Positions 5,387 to 13,878 of a stretch of DNA of 15,640 bases are shown one piece after another. The notes below the pieces were generated by a model, which saw only the letters and a program-made list of their open reading frames with translations, ran no database searches and was not told the origin of the DNA. Numbering within the stretch: position 1 is the first letter of the stretch; every line of letters starts with the position of its first letter. The stretch is from SIG205 sp045545595 (GTDB taxonomy: Bacteria; Bacillota_I; Bacilli_A; RF39; UBA660). The stretch covers positions 1-15,640 of the forward strand of contig JAZQBG010000032.1 of assembly GCA_045545595.1 (NCBI GenBank), read 5' to 3'. A program made the position numbers and the translations under genes.

Positions 5387-6236
5387 ATAAAAACATTTTA
5401 TAAGGTTTTAGTTTAGTTTTATTTTTTTCGTATGTTTGATATATCGCAATTATTTTATTATCTAATTCAAACATTACTATATCATTATTAAAATTATTTT
5501 CTATTAATGCACCATTTTTAATTTGAAATTCTAGTGTTTCATTATTTATTTTAATTATTGGATAGTCTAATACATCGTTAATATCTAAAATATTGTAATT
5601 ATTATTTTCTATATCTTCCATTGTATTACAATTCTCAATTTTAAAATTACCTTGCATAGTTCTATGTAATTCTTTCATACACATAGGTGTATCTAATTTC
5701 TTACCTATATCACTAATCAAACTTCTAATATATGTTCCTTTTGAAACTCTAACTCTAAAAGTAAATTCATTATCACAAATATTAAGTAATTCAATATTTT
5801 GAACTTCTACTTCTCTTTTTGGTAAGTCAATTACTTCATTATTTCTAGCGTATTCATATAGTTTTTTACCATTTATTTTTACAGCAGAATATATTGGTAC
5901 TTCTTGCATATATTTACCTTTAAATGATTCTAATACTCGCTTTAATCTATCTTCTTCTAACATAACATCAACTTTATTTAACACATTACCAGTTACATCT
6001 AAAGTATCAGTTTCCGTACCTACTAACACTGTCGCAATATACTCTTTTTCATAACTAGTAATTAAATCTACAAGTTTGGTACATTTTCCTACACATAAAA
6101 CTAATACACCAGTTGCGATTGGATCTAACGTACCAGTATGACCTATTTTTTTAGTTTTTAATATCTTGCCTACTTGATTAACTACATCTCTACTAGTTAC
6201 ATTTTTAGGTTTATTAATTAATATAATTCCATCCAT
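5385..6236 (-). CDS. truB: tRNA pseudouridine(55) synthase
   Basis: 283 residues from ATG 6236. The enzyme makes pseudouridine-55 in the T-arm of tRNAs. The start DGIILINKPKNVTSRDVVN and KIGHTGTLDPIATGVL are TruB hallmarks; the catalytic aspartate is D38 in GTLD. YEKEYIATVLVGTETDTLD, VPIYSAVKINGKKLYEYAR and RVRVSKGTYIRSLISDIG are further conserved blocks. The C-terminal 70 residues form a small PUA-like tail. An ATG four codons upstream (6248) directly follows the fic stop, but the GGTGA before 6236 and the family start favour 6236. It is the second gene of a two-gene operon behind fic, a partner with no evident functional link. Confidence 0.95.
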   Translation of the reverse strand: MDGIILINKPKNVTSRDVVNQVGKILKTKKIGHTGTLDPIATGVLVLCVGKCTKLVDLITSYEKEYIATVLVGTETDTLDVTGNVLNKVDVMLEEDRLKRVLESFKGKYMQEVPIYSAVKINGKKLYEYARNNEVIDLPKREVEVQNIELLNICDNEFTFRVRVSKGTYIRSLISDIGKKLDTPMCMKELHRTMQGNFKIENCNTMEDIENNNYNILDINDVLDYPIIKINNETLEFQIKNGALIENNFNNDIVMFELDNKIIAIYQTYEKNKTKLKPYKMFL

Positions 6237-6248
6237 ATAAGTCACCAT

Positions 6249-7091
6249 CTAATTAAATAAATCTTTAATCATTAAATCACGTGATTTAAGTTCATTATTT
6301 GTTCCTAAAATTAAGTTTTCATAAAATTTAATTAAATATTCATCAGTACTGGAAATATTTTTTAAAGGATTATTATAATTACTTCTTACTAACGCATTTC
6401 TAAAATATACAGAATTTTCTTTAAATAAATTATTATTAACATCAAAACCTAAACTTCTTAGATATTTAACAATAAGTACTGCAGTAGTTCTAGTATTACC
6501 TTCTCCAAATGGATGAACTTCCCAAATTCTAGAAGTAAAATTTGCTATATGTTTTATGATTTCTTCTTTTGTTAAATTAGAATAATTAAATTCTTTTTCT
6601 TCCTTAAAATCATAATCTAAAGTATCTTCAATTTGAATATATGGAAAATATCTCACTGTGTCGCCATTAAGTATAATCTCTTCTTTAGATATATTATAAT
6701 TTCTATATTTACCTGCAAATTCATAGATACCATCAAATAAATATTTATGTATTGTTTTTAATGATGTTGGATGTAATGAAAAATTATCATCACTAACTAG
6801 ATTAACTATTCTTGAAGAAACTAAATCACATTCATATTCCTCACTAATTTCTTTATCATTTAAGTTCTTGTCTGAATAATACTTTTTTAACATTATTTCA
6901 AACTCTTCATCACTAATTTTTCCGTTAATATTATTTTCTAAATTTTCTAACAAATATTTTGATGGTGTAAGTCCATCAACTTTTTGAAGGCCTAGTGCTA
7001 GATTCCAATATAATTGTTTTATATATCCAACTTTTTTTTCATCAGTTTTTTTGTATTCATTTAACTCACTATTAAATAGTTCTTCACTCAT
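6249..7091 (-). CDS. Fic family protein with N-terminal VbhA-like helical domain
   Basis: 280 residues. Fic domain proteins transfer AMP or another nucleotide moiety to hydroxyl side chains of target proteins. The Fic motif is HPFGEGNTR (193-201), followed by TTAVL. The catalytic histidine and the EGN are present, but the second glycine of the canonical HxFx(D/E)GNGRxxR is threonine and the final arginine is absent. Upstream, FAGKYRNYNI and FPYIQIED form the usual flap region. Residues about 22-72 (YWNLALGLQKVDGLTPSKYL ... NGKISDEEFEIML) resemble a VbhA-type antitoxin domain fused in cis; that match is from memory. I see no clear (S/T)xxxE(G/N) inhibitory motif. AGGGAGG precedes the ATG, and a TGG-TATAAT promoter lies upstream. 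truB follows directly. Confidence 0.85.
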   Translation of the reverse strand: MSEELFNSELNEYKKTDEKKVGYIKQLYWNLALGLQKVDGLTPSKYLLENLENNINGKISDEEFEIMLKKYYSDKNLNDKEISEEYECDLVSSRIVNLVSDDNFSLHPTSLKTIHKYLFDGIYEFAGKYRNYNISKEEIILNGDTVRYFPYIQIEDTLDYDFKEEKEFNYSNLTKEEIIKHIANFTSRIWEVHPFGEGNTRTTAVLIVKYLRSLGFDVNNNLFKENSVYFRNALVRSNYNNPLKNISSTDEYLIKFYENLILGTNNELKSRDLMIKDLFN

Positions 7092-7127
7092 AATTTAACC
7101 TCCCTTAGAAGCAAATTCCATATTGAT

Positions 7128-7136
7128 ATTATACCA
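7128..7136 (-). promoter_or_regulatory. Extended -10 promoter of the fic-truB operon
   Basis: The minus strand reads TGGTATAAT, a perfect TATAAT with a TGn extension. The hexamer 17 bases upstream (TTTAGT) is poor, consistent with an extended -10 promoter. The 5' untranslated region is about 30 bases and holds AGGGAGG. Confidence 0.65.
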
Positions 7137-7187
7137 TATTTTGCTATAAAACTAAAGTAATTAAGATATCTTTTGATTGTTGTAAAA

Positions 7188-7217
7188 AGAAAAAAATTCC
7201 AGTAATATCTGGAATTT
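7188..7217 (-). terminator. Intrinsic terminator after the surface protein gene
   Basis: On the minus strand a 9-bp stem pairs CTGGAATTT... wise complement 7209-7217 with 7194-7202 around a 6-base loop, followed by a T-rich run (7196-7186, ending TTTTTTTCTTTTT). It lies about 10 bases after the stop at 7226. Confidence 0.75.
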
Positions 7218-7225
7218 CATATTAT

Positions 7226-8524
7226 TTAAATTCTTGCTTTTTTAGAAAGCACTACTACACCAACACTAGATATTAATAATAATGAAATGTATACTAATCC
7301 TAAATCACCAGTTTTTGGTGAATTTTCTATAGTATTATTTGTAGTAGTATCATATACATAATTTGCGTTTTCATCAATAGTAGTATAAACTGTATAAGAA
7401 GAATCAGCTTTAACCTTCATTACAAATGGACTAAGTAACATACTAACCAAGCTATTAGATGATTTTTCCTTTATTGTAATTTTATATATAATTTTATCAT
7501 CAAACGTATCATCAGTTTTTTCAACTATAACAGTTTGATTATCTTTTAAAAGATGTTTTTCAACAAATTCTTTAAGAGCTTCTACTTTATTACCAGATAA
7601 TGTAGGAGTTTCCAATACTTGATAAAAAACTACTTTATCAATTGCGCCATAATATACATTATTTTTACCTAAAACAAGCATTCCGCCTCTAACAGCTTTA
7701 CCTGGTTCATCATCACCCATTCTAAAGTCTGACTTAATCATAATATCGGAACCTAAATCTTTTTGAATACTTGAATTATTAAATATTAGTTCATCACTAA
7801 ATTCACCATCTGAGATAAAGTCATTAATATAAACGTTATAATTTTCTTTTACCTTATCTAAAGCTGTTTCTACAGTTCTTTTATCTTCTTCGTTACCTGC
7901 TGCATAATTTACTGTAACAAGTTTTTGGTTAGAAGAATATACTGGTTCAAAATAATGTCCTAAATTCCAAAAACCTTTAGATGATTTAACATTAACACTA
8001 TTATTTTCAAAATTCTCAATACTTATTTCTATATCATCGGTACTATAATTTTCATATAAATAATTATAGATATAATCACTTATATAGTCATATCCTTCTG
8101 GAAATCTTTTCAATTTCATATTTTCTACTACGTCAAGATTAATAGAATTTGGTACAGTATCAAGTATAGCATTTAATGATGGAATTAAAGTGTTAAATGC
8201 TGTTACAGTAATTGTAACTTCTTCAACTTCATCTCCAACTGTAGCTGTAATCACACATACTCCATCTCCAATTGGAGTAATTGTTCCATCACTAGTTACA
8301 GTTGCTACACTTACATCAGATGATTTCCACTCAATTGTGTCACTATATTCACCAATTTCATATCCATCAACAATTTTAATTGCTCCTACTTTTTTTGGAG
8401 TAGTATCAATAAATTTATGTTGCCAAGTATCTAATCTAAAATTATTAACCGTTTCCGCACTAACAAATGATGGTACAAACATAAAACATAAAGTAATAAA
8501 CATCATGAATAAATTCTTTTTCAT
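7226..8524 (-). CDS. Wall-anchored surface protein with Ig-like (Big_2) domain and SPKTG sorting signal
   Basis: 432 residues. Residues 1-23 are a classical signal peptide (MKKNLFMMFITLCFMFVPSF, cut near VSA/E). Residues about 40-110 form a bacterial Ig-like group 2 domain (IEWKSSDVSVATVTSDGTI then GVCVITATV). The middle (about 115-370) is unrecognised and rich in N, D and V. The C-terminus is a sortase signal: SPKTGD at 402-407, a hydrophobic helix and the basic tail KKARI. SPKTG replaces the usual LPxTG; serine at the first position is a variant of the sorting motif. It should be covalently attached to peptidoglycan. A GGAAGGTGAG ribosome site precedes the ATG. The gene stands alone between two terminators. 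Confidence 0.85.
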   Translation of the reverse strand: MKKNLFMMFITLCFMFVPSFVSAETVNNFRLDTWQHKFIDTTPKKVGAIKIVDGYEIGEYSDTIEWKSSDVSVATVTSDGTITPIGDGVCVITATVGDEVEEVTITVTAFNTLIPSLNAILDTVPNSINLDVVENMKLKRFPEGYDYISDYIYNYLYENYSTDDIEISIENFENNSVNVKSSKGFWNLGHYFEPVYSSNQKLVTVNYAAGNEEDKRTVETALDKVKENYNVYINDFISDGEFSDELIFNNSSIQKDLGSDIMIKSDFRMGDDEPGKAVRGGMLVLGKNNVYYGAIDKVVFYQVLETPTLSGNKVEALKEFVEKHLLKDNQTVIVEKTDDTFDDKIIYKITIKEKSSNSLVSMLLSPFVMKVKADSSYTVYTTIDENANYVYDTTTNNTIENSPKTGDLGLVYISLLLISSVGVVVLSKKARI

Positions 8525-8545
8525 ATTCTCACCTTCCTATTATAA

Positions 8546-8574
8546 ATACTAACATAAATTTATATAAAAAACAA
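8546..8574 (-). promoter_or_regulatory. Likely promoter of the surface protein gene
   Basis: The minus strand reads TTGTTT (8574-8569), a 17-base spacer and TAGTAT (8551-8546) with a TGT extension. The -35 overlaps the U-run of the pheT terminator. A second TATAAT-like box lies closer to the gene but has no suitable -35. Confidence 0.4.
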
Positions 8575-8595
8575 GAGACAAAAATTATTTGTCCC
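8566..8595 (-). terminator. Intrinsic terminator after pheT
   Basis: On the minus strand GGGACAAA (8595-8588) pairs with TTTGTCTC (8582-8575), with one G-U pair and a 5-base loop, followed by TTGTTTTTTAT. It overlaps the last pheT codons. Confidence 0.7.
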
Positions 8596-10960
8596 TTAGT
8601 TCTGCGTTAAGTTTAGTTTCAACTTCTTTAATAATTTTATGGAATACTTCCATTACTTCTTCATCAGTTAAAGTTCTAGTAGGATCTTGGAATTTTAAAC
8701 TTAAAGCAATTGATTTTTTATCATTAGCTACTTTCTCACCAGTATAAACGTCAAATATTTCAATATCAGTTAAAATTCTTCCGCCTAATCTTTGAATTTC
8801 TTTAATTAATTCTCCCGCACTTATATCTTTATCAAGAATAAACGCTAAATCTTTAGTAATTGCTGGATATTTAGAAGCTTCTTTAAATTTGATAGGTTTA
8901 ATTTTCTTGTCATATAATTTAGACATAGATAATTCAGCCACAAAAATATCATCTTTTTTATAACTTGGATGAACACGTCCAATTATACCGATTGTTTCTC
9001 TATCTAATTTTATAACTGCGCTCATTCCTGGATGAAGTTCATTTATTTCTGCAACCTCAAATGTATATCTATTTTTAAATCCTAAATAATCCAATAAGTT
9101 TTCAACTATACCTTTTACACAATAGAAATCACATTTTAAAGTTGTTCCTTGCCACTCGTTTATTATATAATTACCTTTCATTAAAATGGCTATTTTACTT
9201 TCTTCATTATAATTAATATCATATGTTTTAGCAATTTCATATAAAAGAATATCCTTAATATTACGAGCTTTATTGTATTCATATACATTAATTAACGAAG
9301 GTAATAAACTAGTTCTAACAACTGATTTATCAACACTCATAGGATTCGGTAAAACGACTTGTTCCTTATTATCATAATTAAATTTAGAAGCCATTTCACT
9401 ACTTATTAATGTGTAGTTTTTAGTTTCATTTAATCCTAAAGTTCTTAATCTTTTTGATATTTGTTTACGAATACCTACATCTCCAACATAAACACCACGT
9501 TTAGATGTAACTACTGGTAATGTTGAAACTAAGTTATGATATCCATATAATCTACCAATTTCTTCAGCAATATCATTAATATTAGGATCTATATCTAATC
9601 TTCTTCTTGGAATTGTAACAGTAAATTTTTCGTCTCTTAATTCATAAGGAAAATCTAATCTATCTAATTCTGTTTCAACATCTTTATCAGTTAGTGTTAT
9701 TCCTAGTAGTGTGTTTATTTGTGTTGTTACAAATGTAACTTTTTTAGGAGTCTTATCTACTTTGTCATGAATTAATTTACCAGTTAATACTTTAGCATCA
9801 GCATATTTTTCAAGTAAGTAACAAGCTCTATCTAGAGCAGCATCAGTATATTCATAGTTTAATCCTTTACCATATCTAATAGATGCTTCGCTTTTTAAAT
9901 TTAAATTAGCTGCAGTATATCTAATACTTACTGCATCAAATATCGCACTCTCTATTAATATATTTTTAGTATTAGAATCTACATCAGTGTTATGTCCGCC
10001 CATTACACCAGCAATACATACTGGTTTGTTACCATCTGTAATAACGATATCAGATTCTTTTAATATTCTAGTTTGACCATCTAAAGTTACAATTTCTTCG
10101 TTTTCTTTTGCATCCCTAACTAAGATTTTATCCCCTAATTTATCTTTATCAAAGAAATGTAATGGTTGACCATATTCTAACATAACATAGTTAGAAATAT
10201 CTACAACATTATTAATTGGTCTCATACCAGCTGCAATTAATCTTTTTTGTATAAATTCAGGTGATTCTTTGATTACAACATCTTTAACCATTTTAGCAGT
10301 ATAGTATGGACATTTATCAGTTTCAACACTTACTTTTGCATAATCTTTAACATCATCATTAATTTCACTATAATTGCTTTCTGGTAGTGTTACTTTTTTA
10401 TTTAAAATACTAGCAATTTCATAAGCAAATCCAATATGATAATAACAGTCATTATTACGATGTTTATGTACATCTAATTCATATAATGTATCATTAGTAC
10501 CTAAATATATATTAGCGTCTGTTCCAGGTTCTAAGTCAGTATCTAATTCTTCAATTCCCTTAGCATAGTTTTCTTCAGTTTTTTCTTCTACTCCAAGTTC
10601 AAATAAGGCACAAATCATACCATTAGATTCTTCTCCACGAATTTTACCCGCTTTTATAGTGAAATCACCAGGTAAAATACAACCAGGAAGCGCAACTATT
10701 ACTTTAATTCCAGTTCTAACATTATGCGCACCACATACAATTTGTGTAATTTCATTTCCTATATCTACTTTACATACATGTAAATGATCACTATCGGGAT
10801 GATCAACACATTCTAATACTTTACCTATTACTAAATTTTCAATACGTTTACTAACAACAGCTTCAACATTAACTCCTGCTTTAGTAATTTTTACTGCTAA
10901 TTCTTTTAAATCTTCATTTTCTATATCTACATAATCTTCAACCCAATTTAAACTAATCAT
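8585..10960 (-). CDS. pheT: Phenylalanyl-tRNA synthetase beta subunit
   Basis: 791 residues, normal for bacterial PheT. It forms the alpha2-beta2 enzyme with PheS, recognises tRNA-Phe and edits mischarged Tyr-tRNA. Domains in order: N-terminal segment (MISLNWVEDYVDI), an EMAP/Trbp111-type tRNA-binding OB fold (about 40-150, VIGKVLECVDHPDSDHLHVC and ESNGMICALFELG), the B3/B4 editing region (about 210-390, MRPINNVVDISNYVMLEYGQ and CIAGVMGG), the B5 domain (about 400-480), the core lobe (ISKRLRTLGLNETKNYTL, LPNPMSVDKSVVRTSLLPSL) and a C-terminal FDX-ACB anticodon-binding domain (about 695-791, SKYPAITKDLAF to VETKLNAELR). It starts 2 bases after the pheS stop, with GGGATG as the ribosome site. 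A terminator follows. Confidence 0.97.
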   Translation of the reverse strand: MISLNWVEDYVDIENEDLKELAVKITKAGVNVEAVVSKRIENLVIGKVLECVDHPDSDHLHVCKVDIGNEITQIVCGAHNVRTGIKVIVALPGCILPGDFTIKAGKIRGEESNGMICALFELGVEEKTEENYAKGIEELDTDLEPGTDANIYLGTNDTLYELDVHKHRNNDCYYHIGFAYEIASILNKKVTLPESNYSEINDDVKDYAKVSVETDKCPYYTAKMVKDVVIKESPEFIQKRLIAAGMRPINNVVDISNYVMLEYGQPLHFFDKDKLGDKILVRDAKENEEIVTLDGQTRILKESDIVITDGNKPVCIAGVMGGHNTDVDSNTKNILIESAIFDAVSIRYTAANLNLKSEASIRYGKGLNYEYTDAALDRACYLLEKYADAKVLTGKLIHDKVDKTPKKVTFVTTQINTLLGITLTDKDVETELDRLDFPYELRDEKFTVTIPRRRLDIDPNINDIAEEIGRLYGYHNLVSTLPVVTSKRGVYVGDVGIRKQISKRLRTLGLNETKNYTLISSEMASKFNYDNKEQVVLPNPMSVDKSVVRTSLLPSLINVYEYNKARNIKDILLYEIAKTYDINYNEESKIAILMKGNYIINEWQGTTLKCDFYCVKGIVENLLDYLGFKNRYTFEVAEINELHPGMSAVIKLDRETIGIIGRVHPSYKKDDIFVAELSMSKLYDKKIKPIKFKEASKYPAITKDLAFILDKDISAGELIKEIQRLGGRILTDIEIFDVYTGEKVANDKKSIALSLKFQDPTRTLTDEEVMEVFHKIIKEVETKLNAELRDK

Positions 10961-10962
10961 TA

Positions 10963-12012
10963 TTACACATCCCTTCTATCGAAGACACAAGATTCTCTTA
11001 AATCAGTTTGGTAGAATGCTCTAATATCGTTGATACCATATTTTAACATTGCTAATCTTTCAGCACCAAATCCGAAAGCAAATCCTGACCAAACATCTGG
11101 ATCATAACCACAGTTTCTTAAAACGTTAGGATGCACCATACCAGCGCCACTTACTGTAATCCAACCAGTTTGTTTACATAGTGGACATCCTTCACCTTTG
11201 CATACAAAGCAACTAATATCAGTTTCTACCGATGGTTCAGTAAATTGATAATAACTTGGTCTAAATCTTGTCTTGCAATCATCGCCAAATAATTTTTTAG
11301 CAAGTGTATCGAATGTTCCTTTTAAATCTGATAAACTAATATTTTTATCTACTAATAATCCCTCTATTTGCATGAATTGATGAGAATGCGTTGCATCATC
11401 CGCATCTCTTCTATATGTTTTACCAGGACAAATCATACGTATTGGAGTATTTCCATCAGTTGAAAGCATAGTACGGGCTTGTACTGGTGAAGTTTGACTT
11501 CTTAAAAGAATAGTTTCATCTTCTATATAGAAAGTATCTTGTGCATCTCTTGCTGGATGTCCTTTAGGTATATTTAATAGTTCGAAGTTATATCTATCCT
11601 CTTCTATTTCTGGTCCATCTACTACATCATATCCCATAGACATAAATAGTTCTTCAACTTCTTCTATTATATTTTCTAATATATTAGGAGCTCCTACTTT
11701 AATACTAGTAGCAGGTAGAGTTATATCTATTTTTTCACTAGCTAGTTTTTCATTTAATGCTTTTTGTTCAACTTCTTCTCTTTTACTATCTAATAATTCA
11801 TTACATTTGTTTTTTAGTTCATTTAAACTTTTACCAAACTCTTTCTTTTCTTCTACAGGTAATTCTCTCATTAAACTTGATAATTCTGTTATTATCCCTT
11901 TTTTACCTAAGTATTCTACCTTTAAATCATTTAATGCTTTGGCATCATCTGCATTACTAACTTTATTAGTTAATTCTTCAATAATATTTTTTATTTTTGT
12001 ATTTGTATCCAT
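10963..12012 (-). CDS. pheS: Phenylalanyl-tRNA synthetase alpha subunit
   Basis: 349 residues, a class II synthetase subunit with the aminoacylation site. An N-terminal coiled coil (about 1-95) binds tRNA-Phe, with the conserved YLGKKGIIT. Class II motifs follow: motif 1 near ELFMSMGYDVVDGPEIE, FELLNIPKGHPARDAQDTF, LLRSQTSPVQARTM, motif 2 at CPGKTYRRDADDATHSHQF, and motif 3 at FGFGAERLAMLKYGI. Four cysteines in CFVCKGEGCPLCKQTGW are usual in this family and may bind zinc. AAGGGAGG lies 7 bases before the ATG. There is no T-box leader: only 51 bases separate it from the upstream fic gene, and these hold a tandem repeat. A weak promoter could lie within the fic 3' end. Confidence 0.97.
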   Translation of the reverse strand: MDTNTKIKNIIEELTNKVSNADDAKALNDLKVEYLGKKGIITELSSLMRELPVEEKKEFGKSLNELKNKCNELLDSKREEVEQKALNEKLASEKIDITLPATSIKVGAPNILENIIEEVEELFMSMGYDVVDGPEIEEDRYNFELLNIPKGHPARDAQDTFYIEDETILLRSQTSPVQARTMLSTDGNTPIRMICPGKTYRRDADDATHSHQFMQIEGLLVDKNISLSDLKGTFDTLAKKLFGDDCKTRFRPSYYQFTEPSVETDISCFVCKGEGCPLCKQTGWITVSGAGMVHPNVLRNCGYDPDVWSGFAFGFGAERLAMLKYGINDIRAFYQTDLRESCVFDRRDV

Positions 12013-12037
12013 TTTAATCCTCCCTTAATTATTAAAT

Positions 12038-12070
12038 CGGCTTATTTTCGGCTTATTTTCGGCTTATTTA
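12038..12070. repeat. Three tandem 11-bp repeats between fic and pheS
   Basis: CGGCTTATTTT is repeated at 12038-12048 and 12049-12059, and once more with a small change at 12060-12070. On the coding (minus) strand the unit reads AAAATAAGCCG. The third copy contains the stop codon of the upstream fic gene, and the pheS ribosome site follows 8 bases after the last repeat. Copy number may vary by slippage. No hairpin is formed. Confidence 0.75.
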
Positions 12071-13146
12071 AATTTTTCTAAATATTTTTCAGTTAATATA
12101 TAATCAACATTTCTTATTTGAGAAGTATCATATCTAGTTAGAAATTCTTTTTCTATCCATTTTTTAATCCAATTGTTGGCAGTATCCAAATTAATTTTAA
12201 AATGATTAGCAATATCTTTAGCTTTTATTTTTCCATTGTTAATTAAATAATTTGCAATCCATCTTTCTCTTTTATCTAAAGTATCAATAATACTTATATT
12301 CTCTTTACTACTTGTATATATATCTTTAACCCTATCACCAACAGCTTCAAATGTACTAGCCATTGTAGAAATAAAATATTCTAACCACTCTGTTATATCA
12401 GCAGAATTTCTACCAAAATAAAAATTATGATGCAATCCCATTTGTAATGAATTATAATATTGATTAATATCCTTATCATAAAATTCTTCCATAACATAAA
12501 ATCCTTTTAAATCATAATTAAAAGCTTTTAAAATATATGTTGCAAGTAATCTTGCACAACGTCCATTACCATCCCAAAAGGGATGTATAGTAACAAACTC
12601 ATATACTAAAATTCCTACTTTTATCGGTATAGGGATATCGTTGTTATTTTTATTGTTAATATTTTTTATCATCTGACAAATTAAATATTTAACATCTTTT
12701 GCTTCTGGTGGCATATATACAATCTTACCAGATATAGAGTCTTCTACAATATTTTGACCATCTCTATACATATTCTTATATGTTAAATTTTTACCTATTA
12801 TTAAATTATGTACTTTAAAAATCAAATCTTCTGTAATGGAATTGTTATTTTCTGCATATTTATTTAAATATATTAAAGCATTATAATAGTTTCTAACTTC
12901 AAGTACATTTCTTTCATGAGAATTCACTTGATTTTCAATTGCTTCTTTTACTTCATTTAAATTTAGTCTATTACCTTCAATTTTTGTTGAAAAATGAACT
13001 CTTTTTACAATTGTCTCTTTCTTTATTTCTTCCTCAATTGAAATTGGAATTTCTAATAAATCTACAATTTCTTTTGCTCTATTTATTTTTAGTAAATCGT
13101 TAACAATTTTATTAGTATAATTCCATGTTATATTCATTTTTTCCAT
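12064..13146 (-). CDS. Fic family protein, class II-type, with C-terminal helix-turn-helix
   Basis: 360 residues. The Fic motif HPFWDGNGRCAR (188-199) matches HxFx(D/E)GNGRxxR completely, so it should be catalytically competent for AMP transfer. The N-terminal domain contains STKIEGN (53-59), fitting the (S/T)xxxE(G/N) inhibitory helix that places a glutamate in the ATP pocket, so activity is probably autoinhibited (class II). VYMPPEAKDV is the flap. Residues about 290-350 (IANYLINNGKIKAKDIANHF ... ANNWIKKWIEK) form a winged helix-turn-helix, common in this subgroup and possibly regulatory. It overlaps the hydrolase gene; ATG 13137 would give an exact ATGA overlap and is the alternative start. 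GAGGG lies rather far (12 bases) before 13146. It is followed by pheS in the same direction. Confidence 0.88.
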   Translation of the reverse strand: MEKMNITWNYTNKIVNDLLKINRAKEIVDLLEIPISIEEEIKKETIVKRVHFSTKIEGNRLNLNEVKEAIENQVNSHERNVLEVRNYYNALIYLNKYAENNNSITEDLIFKVHNLIIGKNLTYKNMYRDGQNIVEDSISGKIVYMPPEAKDVKYLICQMIKNINNKNNNDIPIPIKVGILVYEFVTIHPFWDGNGRCARLLATYILKAFNYDLKGFYVMEEFYDKDINQYYNSLQMGLHHNFYFGRNSADITEWLEYFISTMASTFEAVGDRVKDIYTSSKENISIIDTLDKRERWIANYLINNGKIKAKDIANHFKINLDTANNWIKKWIEKEFLTRYDTSQIRNVDYILTEKYLEKFK

Positions 13147-13838
13147 TTTAAGATTAATCCCTCTCTTATAAATTTATAAATACATAAACTAATTTCTTCT
13201 TTTTTATCACCTAAAAATACTCTATGCCTAACTCCAGGAAACAATTTCAAATATTTTCTATTAGTACTAATATTATTAAGTACGTATTCACTTGAATCGG
13301 TTTTAACTATTTCATCATCTGTACCATGTATTACTAAAGTTGGGCACTTTATATTTTTTACACAGCCTTTATACTCTTTTACAAGTTTTCTAAATTCATT
13401 AAGAACAAATGGTGAGTATCTTAATAATTTAGTTGCGAAATCTTTATAGATTGTATTGTCTCTTTCTTTTACAACGCTTTTTATATCTTTTATATCATCA
13501 ATATTTTGACTAAAATTAAAATAATCAAAAGCAGGTGCGATTAATACTAATTTTCTTATTTTGTATTTAGTTGCTAAATATGAAGCAATTACTCCACCCA
13601 TTGAATGCCCTATCAATATAACTCTATTATATTTATTAATTAATTCTTGCAAGTGTTTTTCGCTATCATTAATCCACTCATTATAATCAATTTTAGCCAA
13701 AAAGTCTTTTTCGTGACCTGGTAATGTATGGGCATAAACATCTAAGTTTCTATATTGTTGTAAGTAATTAACTAAATATTCATTTTCCCATAAACCACCA
13801 CAAAAGCCATGTATTACTAATACTGCAGTTCTAAACAT
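13134..13838 (-). CDS. Alpha/beta hydrolase (carboxylesterase/monoacylglycerol lipase-like)
   Basis: 234 residues from ATG 13838, with GGAGG 8 bases upstream; an ATG nine codons earlier lacks such a site. The fold is shown by VLVIHGFCGG (oxyanion region), GHSMGG with nucleophile S79, GTDDEIV with acid D175, and PGVRHRVF with H205. The spacing of this Ser-Asp-His triad matches small cytoplasmic carboxylesterases such as Est30 types. The substrate is unknown. It has no signal peptide. It is the first gene before fic and pheST, and its TGA stop overlaps the ATG at 13137. No clear promoter of its own is seen: upstream are only the right end of the tnpB element and an 18-bp hairpin sequence. Confidence 0.88.
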   Translation of the reverse strand: MFRTAVLVIHGFCGGLWENEYLVNYLQQYRNLDVYAHTLPGHEKDFLAKIDYNEWINDSEKHLQELINKYNRVILIGHSMGGVIASYLATKYKIRKLVLIAPAFDYFNFSQNIDDIKDIKSVVKERDNTIYKDFATKLLRYSPFVLNEFRKLVKEYKGCVKNIKCPTLVIHGTDDEIVKTDSSEYVLNNISTNRKYLKLFPGVRHRVFLGDKKEEISLCIYKFIREGLILKWKK

Positions 13839-13860
13839 AAATATTCCTCCAAGAACAAAG

Positions 13861-13878
13861 CTCAAAATAAATTTTGAG
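13861..13878. repeat. 18-bp inverted repeat at the tnpB element / hydrolase boundary
   Basis: CTCAAAA and TTTTGAG form a 7-bp stem around a TAAA loop. Its right half includes the TCAA-like terminus of the tnpB element on the minus strand. No U-run follows toward the hydrolase gene, so termination here would be inefficient. Confidence 0.5.

Noticed and set aside
8190..8552. Open plus-strand frame of 120 codons
   Set aside because: It lies opposite the start of the surface protein gene, which has a signal peptide, ribosome site and promoter. The Thr/Ser/Val-rich product is a mirror of the Ig-like domain.
12079..12107. Internal pheS promoter TTGATT-17-TATTTA on the minus strand
   Set aside because: The spacing fits, but the hexamers match at only 4 and 3 positions and lie in AT-rich coding DNA, where such matches are common.
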